A stretch of 17,675 bases of DNA. Source: Saksenaea vasiformis B4078 (taxonomy: Eukaryota; Mucoromycota; Mucoromycetes; Mucorales; Saksenaeaceae). Each line of letters opens with the position of its first letter. Position 1 is the stretch's first letter. The position numbers and the translations under genes are program-made. The stretch is from contig JNDT01002410.1 in assembly GCA_000697055.1 (NCBI GenBank), positions 1-17,675 of the forward strand, read 5' to 3'. The notes below the pieces were generated by a model. That model saw only the letters and a list, made by a program, of their open reading frames with translations. It was not told where the DNA came from and did not search any database. Positions 8,786 to 17,675 of this stretch are shown piece by piece.

Positions 8786-9170
8786 GCGTTGCAGCAGTAT
8801 ATTCTTAGAAATTGCAACATGTTGAATATCTAAGCAAGCTTCCAAGTCTTATGCAAAATAAATCTCACTGTTGACACAACAAAACAAGAAGTGGGTTGTT
8901 AATATTCTTGCCTTTGACAATGGTATATATACTGGTAGTAATTGAGATATGTGTCATTGATTTATGGTATGTATCACTCGGATGCCCAAAATTTGGCAAC
9001 GGTGCAGTTGTGCATGAAACTTGATCAAAACACGATCTACCGATGCTGTGTAGCAACTGGCACTGAAACGAAAAAATTGACGCGTTTCTGGAACGCGAGC
9101 GGAGTTGGAAAAATGTAAGCCTTTTTTCCAAGTCCAGAGAAAATTCGGAAACAAGTCTCTTTCTTGAACA
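8786..9170. other. intergenic, 3' end of ISG12-like gene 5 and SUB1 promoter
   Basis: No gene is seen. An AATAAA at 8857-8862 can serve the upstream gene. The right part is the SUB1 promoter and leader; no clear TATA box lies close to the start codon. Confidence 0.5.
8857..8862 (+). terminator. polyadenylation signal of ISG12-like gene 5
   Basis: AATAAA lies 71 bp after the stop codon, a usual distance for a 3' processing signal. Confidence 0.45.
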
Positions 9171-9835
9171 ATGCCACGAACACCCAAATATGTGGAGGAT
9201 AGCGAAAATGATGATGAATACAAGGTTCGATTGGACAATTAACAGTTTGAAGATGTAAACCATCCATATATGATAGCCCGGAAAGGATCCTGTAGCGGAA
9301 GAGGAAGAGTTTGAAGAAGTGAACGAAGAGGACGAAGACACTACACAAGTAAAGCGAGACACGATGACATGTCATCCATCGACTTTACCCTCTTACAAAT
9401 AATGTAGAAAGGAAAAAAGACCAAAGTCGATCCAGCATCCAAGAAGCGTAAAAGAGAGGCCGGTGTCAAAGAATCGAGGGAGCCGTCAGTTTTTCAGGTA
9501 AAAGAACGCTGGTGTTGACAAATAGCATTTGAAGACTGAACGTAAATTGTGAGAGTAGCTGACATCCAAAAGACGTGTCACAGTAAAAGCCTTCAGTAAT
9601 GGTGATCCTATGATCGATATCAGAGAAACCTATAACGACAAAACGACGGGTGAGCTCAGATACGGAAAAGGTACTGTCTAGCTCTTTTATTTTTTTTATT
9701 TTTACTTTTTTTGCACGGGTATTTTAAATCATTGAGGTGACTCATTCTTGGTCAGGTATTTGCCTCCCTTTGGTACAGTGGAAAAAGCTAAAAGAACTGA
9801 TCCCGGAGATCGACGCCGCCGTTGACCGACTATGA
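9171..9835 (+). CDS. SUB1: SUB1/PC4-type transcriptional coactivator (five exons, 132 aa)
   Basis: Exons 9171-9224, 9286-9348, 9408-9497, 9559-9670 and 9756-9835 sum to exactly 133 codons. The four introns are 61, 59, 61 and 85 bp. The first donor is GTTCGA, weaker than the GTAAAG, GTAAAA and GTACTG of the others. The N-terminal half is disordered and charged: an acidic block (AEEEEFEEVNEEDED, about 22-36) and a lysine-rich block (SKKRKR). The C-terminal half is the PC4 single-stranded-DNA-binding fold: KRRVTVKAFSNGDPMIDIRE, then GKGICLPLVQWKKLKELIPEID. The family binds melted DNA in the nucleus and acts with RNA polymerase II and III in initiation and elongation. The length is close to human PC4 (127 residues). 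It appears to be the single ordinary nuclear gene between the ISG12 array and HIS5. Confidence 0.93.
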
Positions 9836-9892
9836 GTAAAAAGTTAACAATTGTATACACACAAAAATATATACACCTACGCACACATACAT

Positions 9893-9897
<5 letters not shown>

Positions 9898-9931
<34 letters not shown>
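9898..9931. repeat. CA-dinucleotide microsatellite
   Basis: Seventeen perfect CA units, with imperfect CA/TA-rich sequence extending left to about 9855. It lies about 60 bp past the SUB1 stop and probably falls in its 3' untranslated region. Confidence 0.97.
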
Positions 9932-9935
<4 letters not shown>

Positions 9936-10157
9936 TTTGCAACTACCCTTGACCACTAAGTATCAAAAGTTGCGATCAATGGTCGTTAGTGTAAGAATAA
10001 ATAGGTTATCCTAGCGATTGAACATTCAAATGGATATACTGTCATCATCAATGGTCACAAAGCGTATGTCATATGTGACAAGGGAGCGGACGGGAAGAGA
10101 TAGATGGTTTCATATCTTTTATCTAAAGCGGAGTCGGATGAAGTCAAGATTCTGAAG

Positions 10158-10164
10158 TATAAAA
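10158..10164 (+). promoter_or_regulatory. TATA-like box of HIS5
   Basis: TATAAAA lies 61 bp before the start codon at 10226 and is followed by a pyrimidine-rich tract, a common fungal promoter arrangement. Confidence 0.4.
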
Positions 10165-10225
10165 AAGAATGTAAATCCGTCTTCATCTTTTTCTTTTTTT
10201 TTTGACACATCTGCTAAACTTCATC

Positions 10226-11481
10226 ATGCCATTCGACCTAAACAAAGTTATTCGTCCAAATATCCTTGCATTGGCACCCTATCGTTGTGCTCGCGATGAT
10301 TACAGCGAAGGAATCTTATTGGACGCAAATGAAAACTCGTACGGACCATCGCTACCAACCACTCCACCAAAGGGAGATCTTCACCGATATCCAGACCCAT
10401 ACCAAGTTTCCATCAAGAAGCGCCTGGTTGAACTGCGCAAGTTGCAGTCAGTCAACCAACTCTTTCTGGGTGTTGGATCGGATGAGGTAATTGATCTCCT
10501 CATTCGCGTCGCATGTGTACCTGCCAAGGACAAGATCCTGATTACCCCTCCAACCTATGGCATGTACTCTGTGTGTGCAAATATCAACGATGCTGGTGTG
10601 GTCAAGTCGAATTTGAATGTCGAAAATGGTGCATTCCAATTGCAGACTGACGATGTAAGGACAAACTCATATCTGAAAAGATAGAAGTTAATTATTTGTT
10701 TATTTGAAAAAGATTTTTGCAAAGTTGAAAGCCAATCCAGAGGTGAAGATTATTTTCTTATGCTCACCCGGAAACCCAACTGGTACCTGTCTGTCGCACG
10801 ATAGTATTCGTACTGTTCTAGAATCCGACTTTGGTGGTCTGGTAGTGGTGGATGAAGCGTACATCGACTTTGTTGAGGGCGAAGAAGGATCTGTTGCCAC
10901 GTGGGTTGAAAAGTATCCTAATTTGGTTGTTATGCAAACACTGAGTAAGAGCTTTGGTTTGGCTGGAATCAGGTAAAAGAAGTGAGAACCGTCAAGTAAA
11001 TGGTAACTGACTGGCAAAAAAAAAAAAAAAAAGACTGGGTATTGCCGTAGGCAACCCCGACCTTATTCAGATCCTTAACAACACAAAGGCTCCTTACAAC
11101 ATCGGAACACCCAGCGCTCAAGTTGCTGAAGCTAGTCTGTCTGAAGAAGGCGTGGCAGTGATGCAAAACCATCGAACCAAGCTCATCCAGCAGCGCAATG
11201 TGATGATCGACAAGCTACAAGCATTCCCTGTCCAAGGCGTTGGTGCTATCCTGGGTGCCAATGACGCCAACTTCGTCTTGGTCCAGATTCTTGATCGTGA
11301 GAACAAGCCTTGCAACGAGCGATCATTTAACGTGTATAAGAAAATGGCAGAAACCTTGGGGGTTGTTATCCGTTTTAGAGGAAAAGAGCATGGATGTGAA
11401 GGCTGCGTGCGAATTACTGTGGGAACTGAAGAAGAAAACAAGCAGATGTTGAGCAAGTTAGAGGAAGCATTATCACAATAA
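10226..11481 (+). CDS. HIS5: histidinol-phosphate aminotransferase (three exons, 378 aa)
   Basis: This enzyme converts imidazole-acetol phosphate and glutamate to histidinol phosphate and 2-oxoglutarate in histidine biosynthesis, using pyridoxal phosphate (class I/II aminotransferase fold). Exons 10226-10654, 10713-10972 and 11034-11481 splice in frame (GTAAGG and GTAAAA donors) to 378 residues, close to the yeast protein's 385. Visible motifs are LDANENSYGP near the N-terminus, YPDPY, SPGNPTG (Asn about 164), DEAYIDF (Asp 190, Tyr 193), and the cofactor-binding lysine in LSKSFGLAGIR (Lys 222). The C-terminal GCVRITVGTEEEN is typical of the family. Intron 2 ends in a run of 17 A directly before its AG. 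The ATG at 10226 follows an in-frame TTG-led extension with no support. The gene looks intact. Confidence 0.96.
11016..11032. repeat. A17 homopolymer at a splice acceptor
   Basis: Seventeen A's immediately precede the G of the intron-2 acceptor of HIS5. Such runs are prone to length error in sequencing and in replication, but here length changes stay inside the intron. Confidence 0.9.
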
Positions 11482-12007
11482 ATAAATAGATACATAGAGT
11501 GCCACGTTCATAAAGATGAAACGTATATCCGAATCAGTTATGCAGATTTACCTTTGGCTAGCTAATGGTAATGCATACATGATATGCGATGCAAATAAAA
11601 GAACCCCTTACCACTGGATTGTGTCGTTCAGGACTTACGACGAAAAACAAGTAGTACAGATCAAGGGTACGAACTATCTCATTGGCTTGCTATTTTGCAG
11701 TGCAAAAAAGATGAGTCACAATCCCATTTCCGTTAAAGGCAAGTTACTCATCCTTCCTTTCGCGGCTCTACTTGACTGAGCATATTTATTCCCAATTTGA
11801 ACAAATCCAACTTTGTAAAATACACCCCGCACTTGTACGTCTAGATTAATTCTTTCGTTTGTATGGATTTAGGTTACATTCTGTGGGATTAAGTCATATA
11901 TCAAACTCCGCAAGACCTATAAGAGATGAGATTTAATGTTCTCTCACCTTTTCCTTTTTACTAGTCAAATTTGTGGGGTACCCATCTTCCGATATTCTTC
12001 TCTTCAA
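11482..12007. other. intergenic between HIS5 and the P450 gene
   Basis: About 530 bp. AATAAATAAATA overlaps and follows the HIS5 stop and may act in 3' processing. A plus-strand open frame at 11516-11779 has no features of a real gene. The pyrimidine-rich part after 11940 is the likely leader of the P450. Confidence 0.55.
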
Positions 12008-13814
12008 ATGCCAACAATTGATTACAACAAACATCCCTGGTTGAAAACAGCAGGCATCATTGGCGGTGCCACTTCTGCCCTATTAGTTGCATTGGCTATC
12101 AAATATCCAGACCGAGCTCTATTCGACGAACATCGAGAAGGCGTTACCTACAGAGCTGGATGGCCTTTGTTCGGAAATCTTCCAGGCTTGCTCGCCAACA
12201 ATCAGTCTATGCATGAGTTTGTTCTTAAAGGTTTCACAGAAGCTGGCGTTCTGACAGTGTAAGTCTATCTTGCTGATGAACCTTATTGTTTCCATATTAA
12301 TCCACGTCCGATAGGGGTTTATCTGCCCTCGGTATACCTAAAACCATCTCCACAATTGATCCTCGAAATGTTGAACATATTTTAAAAAGTACTACTTTCC
12401 GAATGAAACGCGCTTGACCTAACTGTTCAACTATTTAGCCAACTTTGAAAATTATGCCAAAGGCCCTCGTTTTAATTATGCTACTGAAGATTTATTGGGT
12501 CACGGTATCTTCAATGCAAACGGCGAGCAATGGAAATACCAACGCAAGACTGCCAGTCATATATTTAACGTTAAAAACTTTAGAGATCACTTCACAGAGT
12601 AAGAAGATCTGAAAAAGTGTGTTGGCAATTACTGACAGAACAACAGCGTATTTATCGAAGAAATCAACTGTATGTGCAAGCACATTTTCGACCCTGCCAT
12701 GAAAACTCACCAGGCTGTTGACTTCCATGATGTGATGTTCAGGTTCACATTAGATTCATTTATCTTGTAAGGATACCTCAGCAACGAGTTACAATTTAAC
12801 TAACTCTGGTTCTAGGCTTGGATTTGGTGTCCAATTGAATGCCCTCCTCAGCAAGGAAAAGGTTCAATTTGCTGTGTCCTTTGACGAATGTCAACTTAAT
12901 GCTTTCCAACGCTTTGTCAACCCATTGTCGCCTATCGTGGAAACTGTCGGAAGCATACTTCAGCCATGGAAAATGTCAAAGCAACAGCATTTGAATGTCA
13001 TAAATACATTTGCAAACGACGTGATTGAGCAACGCCGAAAAGCATTGGCTAATGGTGAAGAGCATCACGACCTGCTCTCACGTTTCATGAATGCCCGCAA
13101 CGAATGCGGTGAACCGCTGAACAACAAAGAATTGCGTGACATGGTGCTCAACTTTGTCATTGCCGGTCGCGACACTACTGCCCAGGCATTATCTTGGACG
13201 TTTTACAACCTCTCACAACACCCGCGAATCGAAGCCAAGCTGGTACAAGAAATAAACGATCATATACAAGAAGAAGTTGATGCAGCAACCCTGTACGAGA
13301 CGATAAAACAAATGAAATACGCCCATGCAGTGTACGTTCTGTCAATTTATTTCCATCGATGCTTACTCCCTATTCGTTTTCCTCCTTAATTAGGTTCTTC
13401 GAAGTCTTGCGACTACATCCTTCGGTACCAAACAATCAAAAATATGCATTAAATGACGATATCTGGCCTGACGGTACCCATATTCGAAAAGGAGACTATG
13501 TCATGTGGAGCCCGTGGTCTCAAGGACGTTCAGAAAAAGTATGGGGTCCTGATGCTAAACAATTCCGACCTGAACGATGGATTACTCCTGAAGGCGAGCT
13601 GCGAAGAGAATCTCAAGGTCAATGGCCAGCTTTCCATGCTGGACCACGAGTCTGCCTGGGACAGAACTTGGCGACATTGGAAGCCCTGGTGGCTATCATC
13701 TTTTTGTTAAAACGATACAAATTTACACTCGCACCCGGTCAAGAAGTTACGTACCAAGTCTCACTCACTTTACCCATGAAGGGAGGCATGAAGGTCTTTG
13801 TACACCCTCGCTAA
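12008..13814 (+). CDS. microsomal cytochrome P450, fatty-acid/alkane hydroxylase-like (six exons, 513 aa)
   Basis: Exons 12008-12258, 12315-12388, 12439-12598, 12647-12766, 12816-13331 and 13394-13814 total exactly 514 codons. The introns are 48-62 bp, with donors GTAAGT, GTACTA, GTAAGA, GTAAGG and GTACGT, and a CTAAC branch site in the second and fourth. The N-terminus has a membrane anchor (TAGIIGGATSALLVALAI) for the ER. Landmarks are the C-helix WKYQRK, the I-helix AGRDTTA (about 318-324, oxygen activation), the K-helix EVLR (377-380), FRPERW (431-436), and the heme loop FHAGPRVCLGQ with Cys 461 as iron ligand. The LRLHPSVP and AGPRVCLG wording resembles the CYP52/CYP86 clan and the Mucorales CYP509 group, so a fatty acid or similar hydrophobic substrate is likely. 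The start at 12008 is preferred to the in-frame ATG at 11936 because the intervening stretch is pyrimidine-rich leader-like sequence. It is convergent with the acyl-CoA synthetase gene. Confidence 0.94.
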
Positions 13815-14298
13815 ATAGAGACTACTCTGTCCTGACCTCCCTGTCTACCTTTTTGTACCTATTCTTCCTTTGCGTTCATATCAGTTTGGTGTGAACTCGC
13901 TGTATTTCCTCCAGATTGCCATAACGAACATATAAAAACTTCGCTGTAGTCTCTATCTATGAGTACATGACGTATGATGAATAAACTATTTCTTTGTTGT
14001 TACCAAAGCTATCTATAACTGCGTTTAGATGTTTCGAAGAAATTCCAGACGTGGATACTTTCTCGATAACACAGTGCAGTAGTTGATAGATATACTTTTG
14101 ATGGTCTTCGTTTAGATCACACCGATATTTCCCTTTTCATTTTTTCTGGAACAGCTATAGAGGTGATGATATTTGTATGTTTATTGCTCAGTGTTTGAAT
14201 GTAAAATGAAAGATACATGCATCCAACTTCATTCAATCCTTAAAAAACGTTTTTGGTAAGTACCGATGGATAGACTGACAGGTTTTCTTTTTTTTAGC
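13815..14298. other. convergent 3' regions of the P450 and acyl-CoA synthetase genes
   Basis: No gene is seen in this 484-bp stretch. It receives transcripts from both sides; AATAAA at 13980-13985 is a candidate signal for the P450. Confidence 0.55.
13980..13985 (+). terminator. candidate polyadenylation signal of the P450 gene
   Basis: AATAAA followed by a T-rich stretch, 165 bp past the stop codon. No closer match is present. Confidence 0.35.
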
Positions 14299-16630
14299 TT
14301 ACATTGCTTTCAATTCCTTTGCATAGTAATTATTAATTTCTCTCCTTTTCAGTTTCTGTGCAGCTGTCATCAAACCCTGGATTTAAAAAACAAAGTGAAT
14401 ACGCGTGAACGGTCTTGTCGTTGCATGTAGCTCCTTTTTTATTACCATTTCGGTGGTCCAGAGGTCTTTGCAGATCCACACATCCTTAACAATTTCCGTC
14501 CCTTTGAGACCGCCCTTTTTGGCTTGTTCCTGCAGAACACCGAGTAGTATCTTCCGGGAGTTCTTATTTTCACACAGCGCTTCCCATTCGAGACCTTGCA
14601 GTTCAGAATGTTGCTCGCCCACCAATTGACGCAATTGCGACTCGACAGGTACCACTAAAGCGACAGGTTTCGGATACAGAGGATCTGCATATATGCACAT
14701 ATTTTCCACGGCGACCGACGTCTTGTAGACACTCTCAAGTTTTTCCAGCGCAATATACTCTCCGTTGCTGAGCTTCACCAAGTTCTTCTTGCGATCAATA
14801 ATACACAATGTACCTCGCTCTGTCCATTCACCAATATCACCTGTACGAAGCCAGCCATCTTCTGTCAGGGCCTCTTTCGTTTCTTCATCTCGATTGAAAT
14901 AACCAGCAGTGATGGATGGTCCTCGAATCCAGATTTCGCCTTGCGCACGGGGTTCATTTGTGCTCAGGTAACCAGCCTCAGGCACATCTACCAGTTTGAC
15001 CTCCACGCATGGCACAGGTGCACCGACTTCGCCATGTGCAAACTGTTCTGGCGCCATCACAGAGCACATACTAAACAAATAAGTATATTTCTTCAGCCTC
15101 GTCGTACTCAAGCTATTTTCAATTATTATTATTATTATTATCATTACCCGCAACTATACAATGCAATGAGGATGAGAACGAAAAGTCACGGGAGATTGAA
15201 TTTACCTTTCTGTCATTCCGTAACCACCTAAAATTGGACATGCTGCCAGCGAAAGGAAGCGTTGGGTCTCGGCAGAAAGGGGTGCACCACCTGACAAAGC
15301 GTAACGGAGTCTTCCTCCCAGCTGTTTCTTCACATCTTTAAAGACGACTCTGTCAAGGACACCCGTAGGTAAACCCCAATCTTTTAGCCAAGACTTGAGC
15401 TCGATTGCTCCAGCAAAGATCTTTTCAATTCGTGGCCCACGTTCGACTACTTTGCCCAGGACAGTTTTCCGGATGGTCTCCCACACCTGCGGCACACCTG
15501 TCATAATAGATGGTGCAAATGCGCGTATATCGCCATGACAATTGCGAACTGATGCATCCGTGAGAGTCCTAACAGTACCATAACCCAGCGTCAGGCCCAA
15601 GAACACGCAAAGATGTTCCACAAGGAATTCCAGAACGTGCGCCAAAGGCAAGTACGCCATCATGGAGTCTTCCGCCTCGACAAGATGCTGAAGCATGCGG
15701 CACACACCAGCAACTAATGAATAAAACTTTAGAAAAAAGTTGTTGCAGACGGGAAAGCGACTTTACTTGCTGCGACAACATTTCCATGTGTCAAGACTAC
15801 TCCTTTAGGATTTCCGGTACTGCCACTGGTATACATAATGCATGCGACATCCTGACTCACAGGTTTGACCACAGTTGCTTCATTATCTTCCTCACCCAAC
15901 TGCCGCAATTCATCAAACGAGAGCACATGATCGACTTGACTTCTTATCTTCTCTAATTCTTCTTTGGATGCGTCACCCCGATAGACAATATGACGGACAT
16001 TAGAGCACGAGCTCAGAATCTTGTTCAACACAGATAATTGATCGCCATTGATAAAACATAAGCTGGCGCCGGATTCATTCAACGAATGCTGAAGCCCTTC
16101 AGCACCCAATGTGTCGTATGCGGTTACAATGGTCAATGCTTGAGAAAACGCACCATGAGCAACGAGCATCCACTCCACACTAAAAATATACATATCATTC
16201 GTTTTTTTTTTTTTTCACCACTAACTTTTTCTTACCTTGTTGAAGCAAAAATTTCGAGTCGATCACCTTTTCCCAAGCCAAGTTTTCTTAAACCAAAGCC
16301 AACGGTTCGGGCAAGCTTCGAAGCTTCCGTATAGGTATAGTAACGGTATGGACTCAACTGAAAATACGTCCATCGCTTTGTTTCCTTTTTCTCGATGCCG
16401 TTGACCACCTTTGTCAATTGTTTTTCCTCTACGAATTCCTTTTCTAAAACGCGGTATCCAAATGCACGTCGATCCTTATACAAGGACGCGCTGTACTCCA
16501 GAATGTCATGAAGCGTTTCAACACCTTTAGCGGGTGTGGTCATTAGGGCATCTGGTGTCAGTATGGACCTCCTAATAGGCGTCTCTCCGGGAACTTTCGG
16601 ACTGATTTCGATAGAAAATTGCTGCTGCAT
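14299..16630 (-). CDS. long-chain fatty acid-CoA ligase (five exons, 672 aa)
   Basis: On the minus strand, exons 16630-16236, 16179-15767, 15713-15206, 15070-14446 and 14376-14299 total exactly 673 codons. The introns are 56, 53, 135 and 69 bp. The enzyme joins ATP, CoA and a long-chain fatty acid to form acyl-CoA, through an acyl-AMP intermediate. Motifs are the ATP-binding YTSGSTGNPKG (248-258), GYGMTES (433-439), the fatty-acyl-CoA synthetase signature around DGWLRTGDIGEW (510-521), DRKKNLVKLSNGEYI, and a C-terminus GLMTAAQKLKRREI. The last 25 codons lie in a small exon; reading through would instead add an unrelated tail ending at 14383. No peroxisomal C-terminal signal is seen (ends KAM), and there is no clear signal peptide. 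It is closest in layout to yeast FAA1/FAA4-type enzymes, but I cannot assign one ortholog. Confidence 0.95.
15121..15143. repeat. ATT trinucleotide microsatellite in an intron
   Basis: About seven ATT units lie in intron 3 of the acyl-CoA synthetase gene, explaining part of why that intron (135 bp) is longer than the others. Confidence 0.9.
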
Positions 16631-16751
16631 CCTTGTAATCGTCTTGGAAACGAAAGATTCCCGCTTTATGTATGTCTCGGCTCAGATACCGTTTTTTCCC
16701 TTTAAAAGTCAGCCGTCTTCACATGGTTTTCATGGCGGGCCCATATCTGTA

Positions 16752-16906
16752 GTGTTAATGTCCAATGAGATTGCATTTTATCAACGTTAAATCTCAACCT
16801 GATTCGCCATTAAAGTGCGGAGTTTTCAAAAAATTGAAGCGGATTGGCCATTAACACAAAAAGAGTAGATTGGCCATTAACACAAACAGAGTAAATTGGC
16901 CATTAA
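16752..16906. repeat. repeated GATTGGCCATTAA boxes, four direct and one inverted
   Basis: Direct copies start at 16801 (GATTCGCCATTAA), 16842, 16868 and 16894 (AATTGGCCATTAA). The two middle copies are part of a perfect-length 26-bp tandem unit (GATTGGCCATTAACACAAA then an AGAGTA end) differing at one base. An inverted copy with one mismatch (GTGTTAATGTCCAAT) lies at 16752-16766. They could be transposase-binding subterminal repeats of an element carrying the downstream gene, or CCAAT-box promoter elements, since each contains ATTGG. Confidence 0.8.
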
Positions 16907-16935
16907 ACAAATTCTTGTGAAACTGTCAATAAGCA

Positions 16936-16959
16936 TATAAAACCACAACAAGATATAAA
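16936..16959 (+). promoter_or_regulatory. two TATA boxes upstream of the zinc-ribbon gene
   Basis: TATAAA occurs at 16936-16941 and at 16954-16959, 65 and 47 bp before the ATG at 17007. Their spacing fits a core promoter for the plus-strand gene. Confidence 0.45.
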
Positions 16960-17006
16960 AAAGCACAATGGACTGTTACGTGTAACACACTTCCAACGAT
17001 CCCAAT

Positions 17007-17675
17007 ATGAATGGTAAACTACCGTTTGAATTGAGAAAATGTGTACTTAAGGACCCGTTCCTTAATATAGACAGCTTTGACGCCGATACTATTCTTGATT
17101 CTGAATCCTTGTTTATACCATATTTCGCGGAAATTAGAAGCAAGATAAAGGGCCAAATGGAAAGATCCCATCAACCAGCTCTTTACAAAAAGGAGAAAAC
17201 GTTTTGGATATTGCGACCAGATGCATTTTTCACCGTGCGCAATCAGCACGCTCTCGATCCCACGCCTATGTATTATCCACGCGTTTTCGTTTGGCTTGTG
17301 CATCTCTTGGTCCCTGAGCTTGCCTGCCCCAAGTGCTCGAAAAAACTCAGACCATGTGGTTGGCCAACTGACCCTATTGCCAGAAGAATTATAGACAAAG
17401 AGGACAATTTTTTCCTCATGTGGTACAGATACCAGTGCGAAGGGTGTAGAAAGACCTTTCTTGGTCACGATCGCGAAATATTGGACGGCCTGCCCTCATC
17501 GTTATCTCAAGAATTTCCTGCCATCATGTCTAAACGCAGCGGTTTGTCTTTGCGTGTGATGGATATGATGCGAGCATGTTTTCATTCCGGAATGGGACCA
17601 GGGCCATTTGTGCGCATGCTCAGCGAACATCATCATTTGCGACATGACCGTTTGGAACTGCAGTTTTTGACTGAA
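17007..17675 (+). CDS. zinc-ribbon protein resembling DUF6729 element-type proteins (5' part, 223 codons)
   Basis: An ATG at 17007, the first in its frame after the stop TAA at 16983-16985, opens a frame that runs uninterrupted for 223 codons to the window end, so the protein is larger. After an N-terminal segment of about 85 residues comes MYYPRVFVWLVHLLVPELA, then two Cys pairs, CPKC (107, 110) and CEGC (144, 147), flanking GWPTDPIARRIIDKEDNFFLMWYRYQ in two parts. This forms a likely zinc ribbon. Next is LGHDREILDGLPSSLSQEFP and an HHHLRHDRL stretch. The pattern recalls the DUF6729 domain found in multicopy, transposon-like proteins of fungi and some animals; the name rests on memory of the family, not a search. 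Repeats upstream fit a mobile origin. The catalytic part, if any, lies beyond the window. Confidence 0.75.
   Translation, partial: MNGKLPFELRKCVLKDPFLNIDSFDADTILDSESLFIPYFAEIRSKIKGQMERSHQPALYKKEKTFWILRPDAFFTVRNQHALDPTPMYYPRVFVWLVHLLVPELACPKCSKKLRPCGWPTDPIARRIIDKEDNFFLMWYRYQCEGCRKTFLGHDREILDGLPSSLSQEFPAIMSKRSGLSLRVMDMMRACFHSGMGPGPFVRMLSEHHHLRHDRLELQFLTE

Larger units (their letters stand above)
9836..10225. other. intergenic between SUB1 and HIS5
   Basis: This stretch holds the SUB1 3' end with a CA microsatellite and the HIS5 promoter, with a TATA-like TATAAAA at 10158-10164 and a T/C-rich tract (about 10180-10203) just before the ATG. No further gene is seen. Confidence 0.55.
16631..17006. 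other. divergent promoter region with repeated ATTGGCCATTAA boxes
   Basis: This 376-bp stretch separates the minus-strand acyl-CoA synthetase from the plus-strand zinc-ribbon gene. It holds the box repeats described separately, two TATA boxes for the right-hand gene, and a small interrupted palindrome GTTAC-GT-GTAAC at 16976-16987. Confidence 0.6.

Noticed and set aside
8865..9375. Several overlapping minus-strand open frames, up to 165 codons
   Set aside because: They overlap the SUB1 5' exons, are Ser/Cys/Phe-rich complements of acidic and lysine coding sequence, and show no domain.
9738..9744. TGACTCA, a Gcn4/CPC1-type site upstream of HIS5
   Set aside because: It lies inside SUB1 intron 4, nearly 500 bp from HIS5. 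The same class of 7-mer also occurs at 11712-11718 and inside the acyl-CoA synthetase gene at 15853-15859, about the number expected by chance.
14383..14444. Read-through C-terminus of the acyl-CoA synthetase ending in FTRIHFVF
   Set aside because: This tail is intron sequence. Splicing at the GTAATA donor to the acceptor before 14376 restores the family-typical GLMTAAQKLKRREI ending.
16842..16906. CRISPR-like spaced repeats
   Set aside because: The copies are almost back to back without unique spacers of constant length, and the window is clearly eukaryotic.
17019..17468. 149-codon minus-strand open frame
   Set aside because: It lies opposite the plus-strand frame that has paired CxxC motifs, an ATG after two TATA boxes and remains open to the window end; the minus frame has no recognisable motif.

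Overview
The window looks like nuclear DNA of a filamentous fungus, most likely an early-diverging lineage such as Mucoromycota. The reasons are compact genes split by very short introns (about 48-135 bp, mostly GT...AG with CTAAC/CTGAC-like branch points), AT-rich spacers, Tc1/mariner and zinc-ribbon element-type sequences, and a P450 of the type common in Mucorales. The taxonomic call is an inference; no marker gene settles it.

Layout. (1) Positions 1-682: 3' part of a Tc1-type DDE transposase, N-terminus off the window. (2) About 713-1573: decayed minus-strand coding remnants of unknown family. (3) 2038-8785: the most striking part, five same-strand genes carrying the glycine/alanine-rich, membrane-helical ISG12/IFI6-IFI27 domain (Ifi-6-16 family), each with a different N-terminus: a minimal protein, one with about seven Trp-containing repeats, two with signal peptides and a shared linker, and one with a short basic leader. 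In three of them the true start lies in a small upstream exon. (4) 9171-9835: a five-exon SUB1/PC4 transcriptional coactivator. (5) 10226-11481: histidinol-phosphate aminotransferase (HIS5), three exons. (6) 12008-13814: a six-exon microsomal cytochrome P450 resembling fatty-acid/alkane hydroxylases. (7) 14299-16630, minus strand: a five-exon long-chain acyl-CoA synthetase, convergent with the P450. (8) 16752-16906: repeated GATTGGCCATTAA-type boxes. (9) 17007 to the window end: start of a zinc-ribbon protein resembling DUF6729 element-type proteins.

How the genes work together. SUB1 and HIS5 are ordinary housekeeping genes. The P450 and the acyl-CoA synthetase could both act on long-chain fatty acids and are neighbours tail to tail, but nothing shows co-regulation. 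The ISG12-like array is a lineage-specific tandem expansion with diversified targeting (cytosolic or organelle membrane versus secretory pathway). It is the best candidate for an undescribed system, possibly a multi-component membrane-acting stress or recognition locus. That function is a hypothesis, not something the sequence proves.
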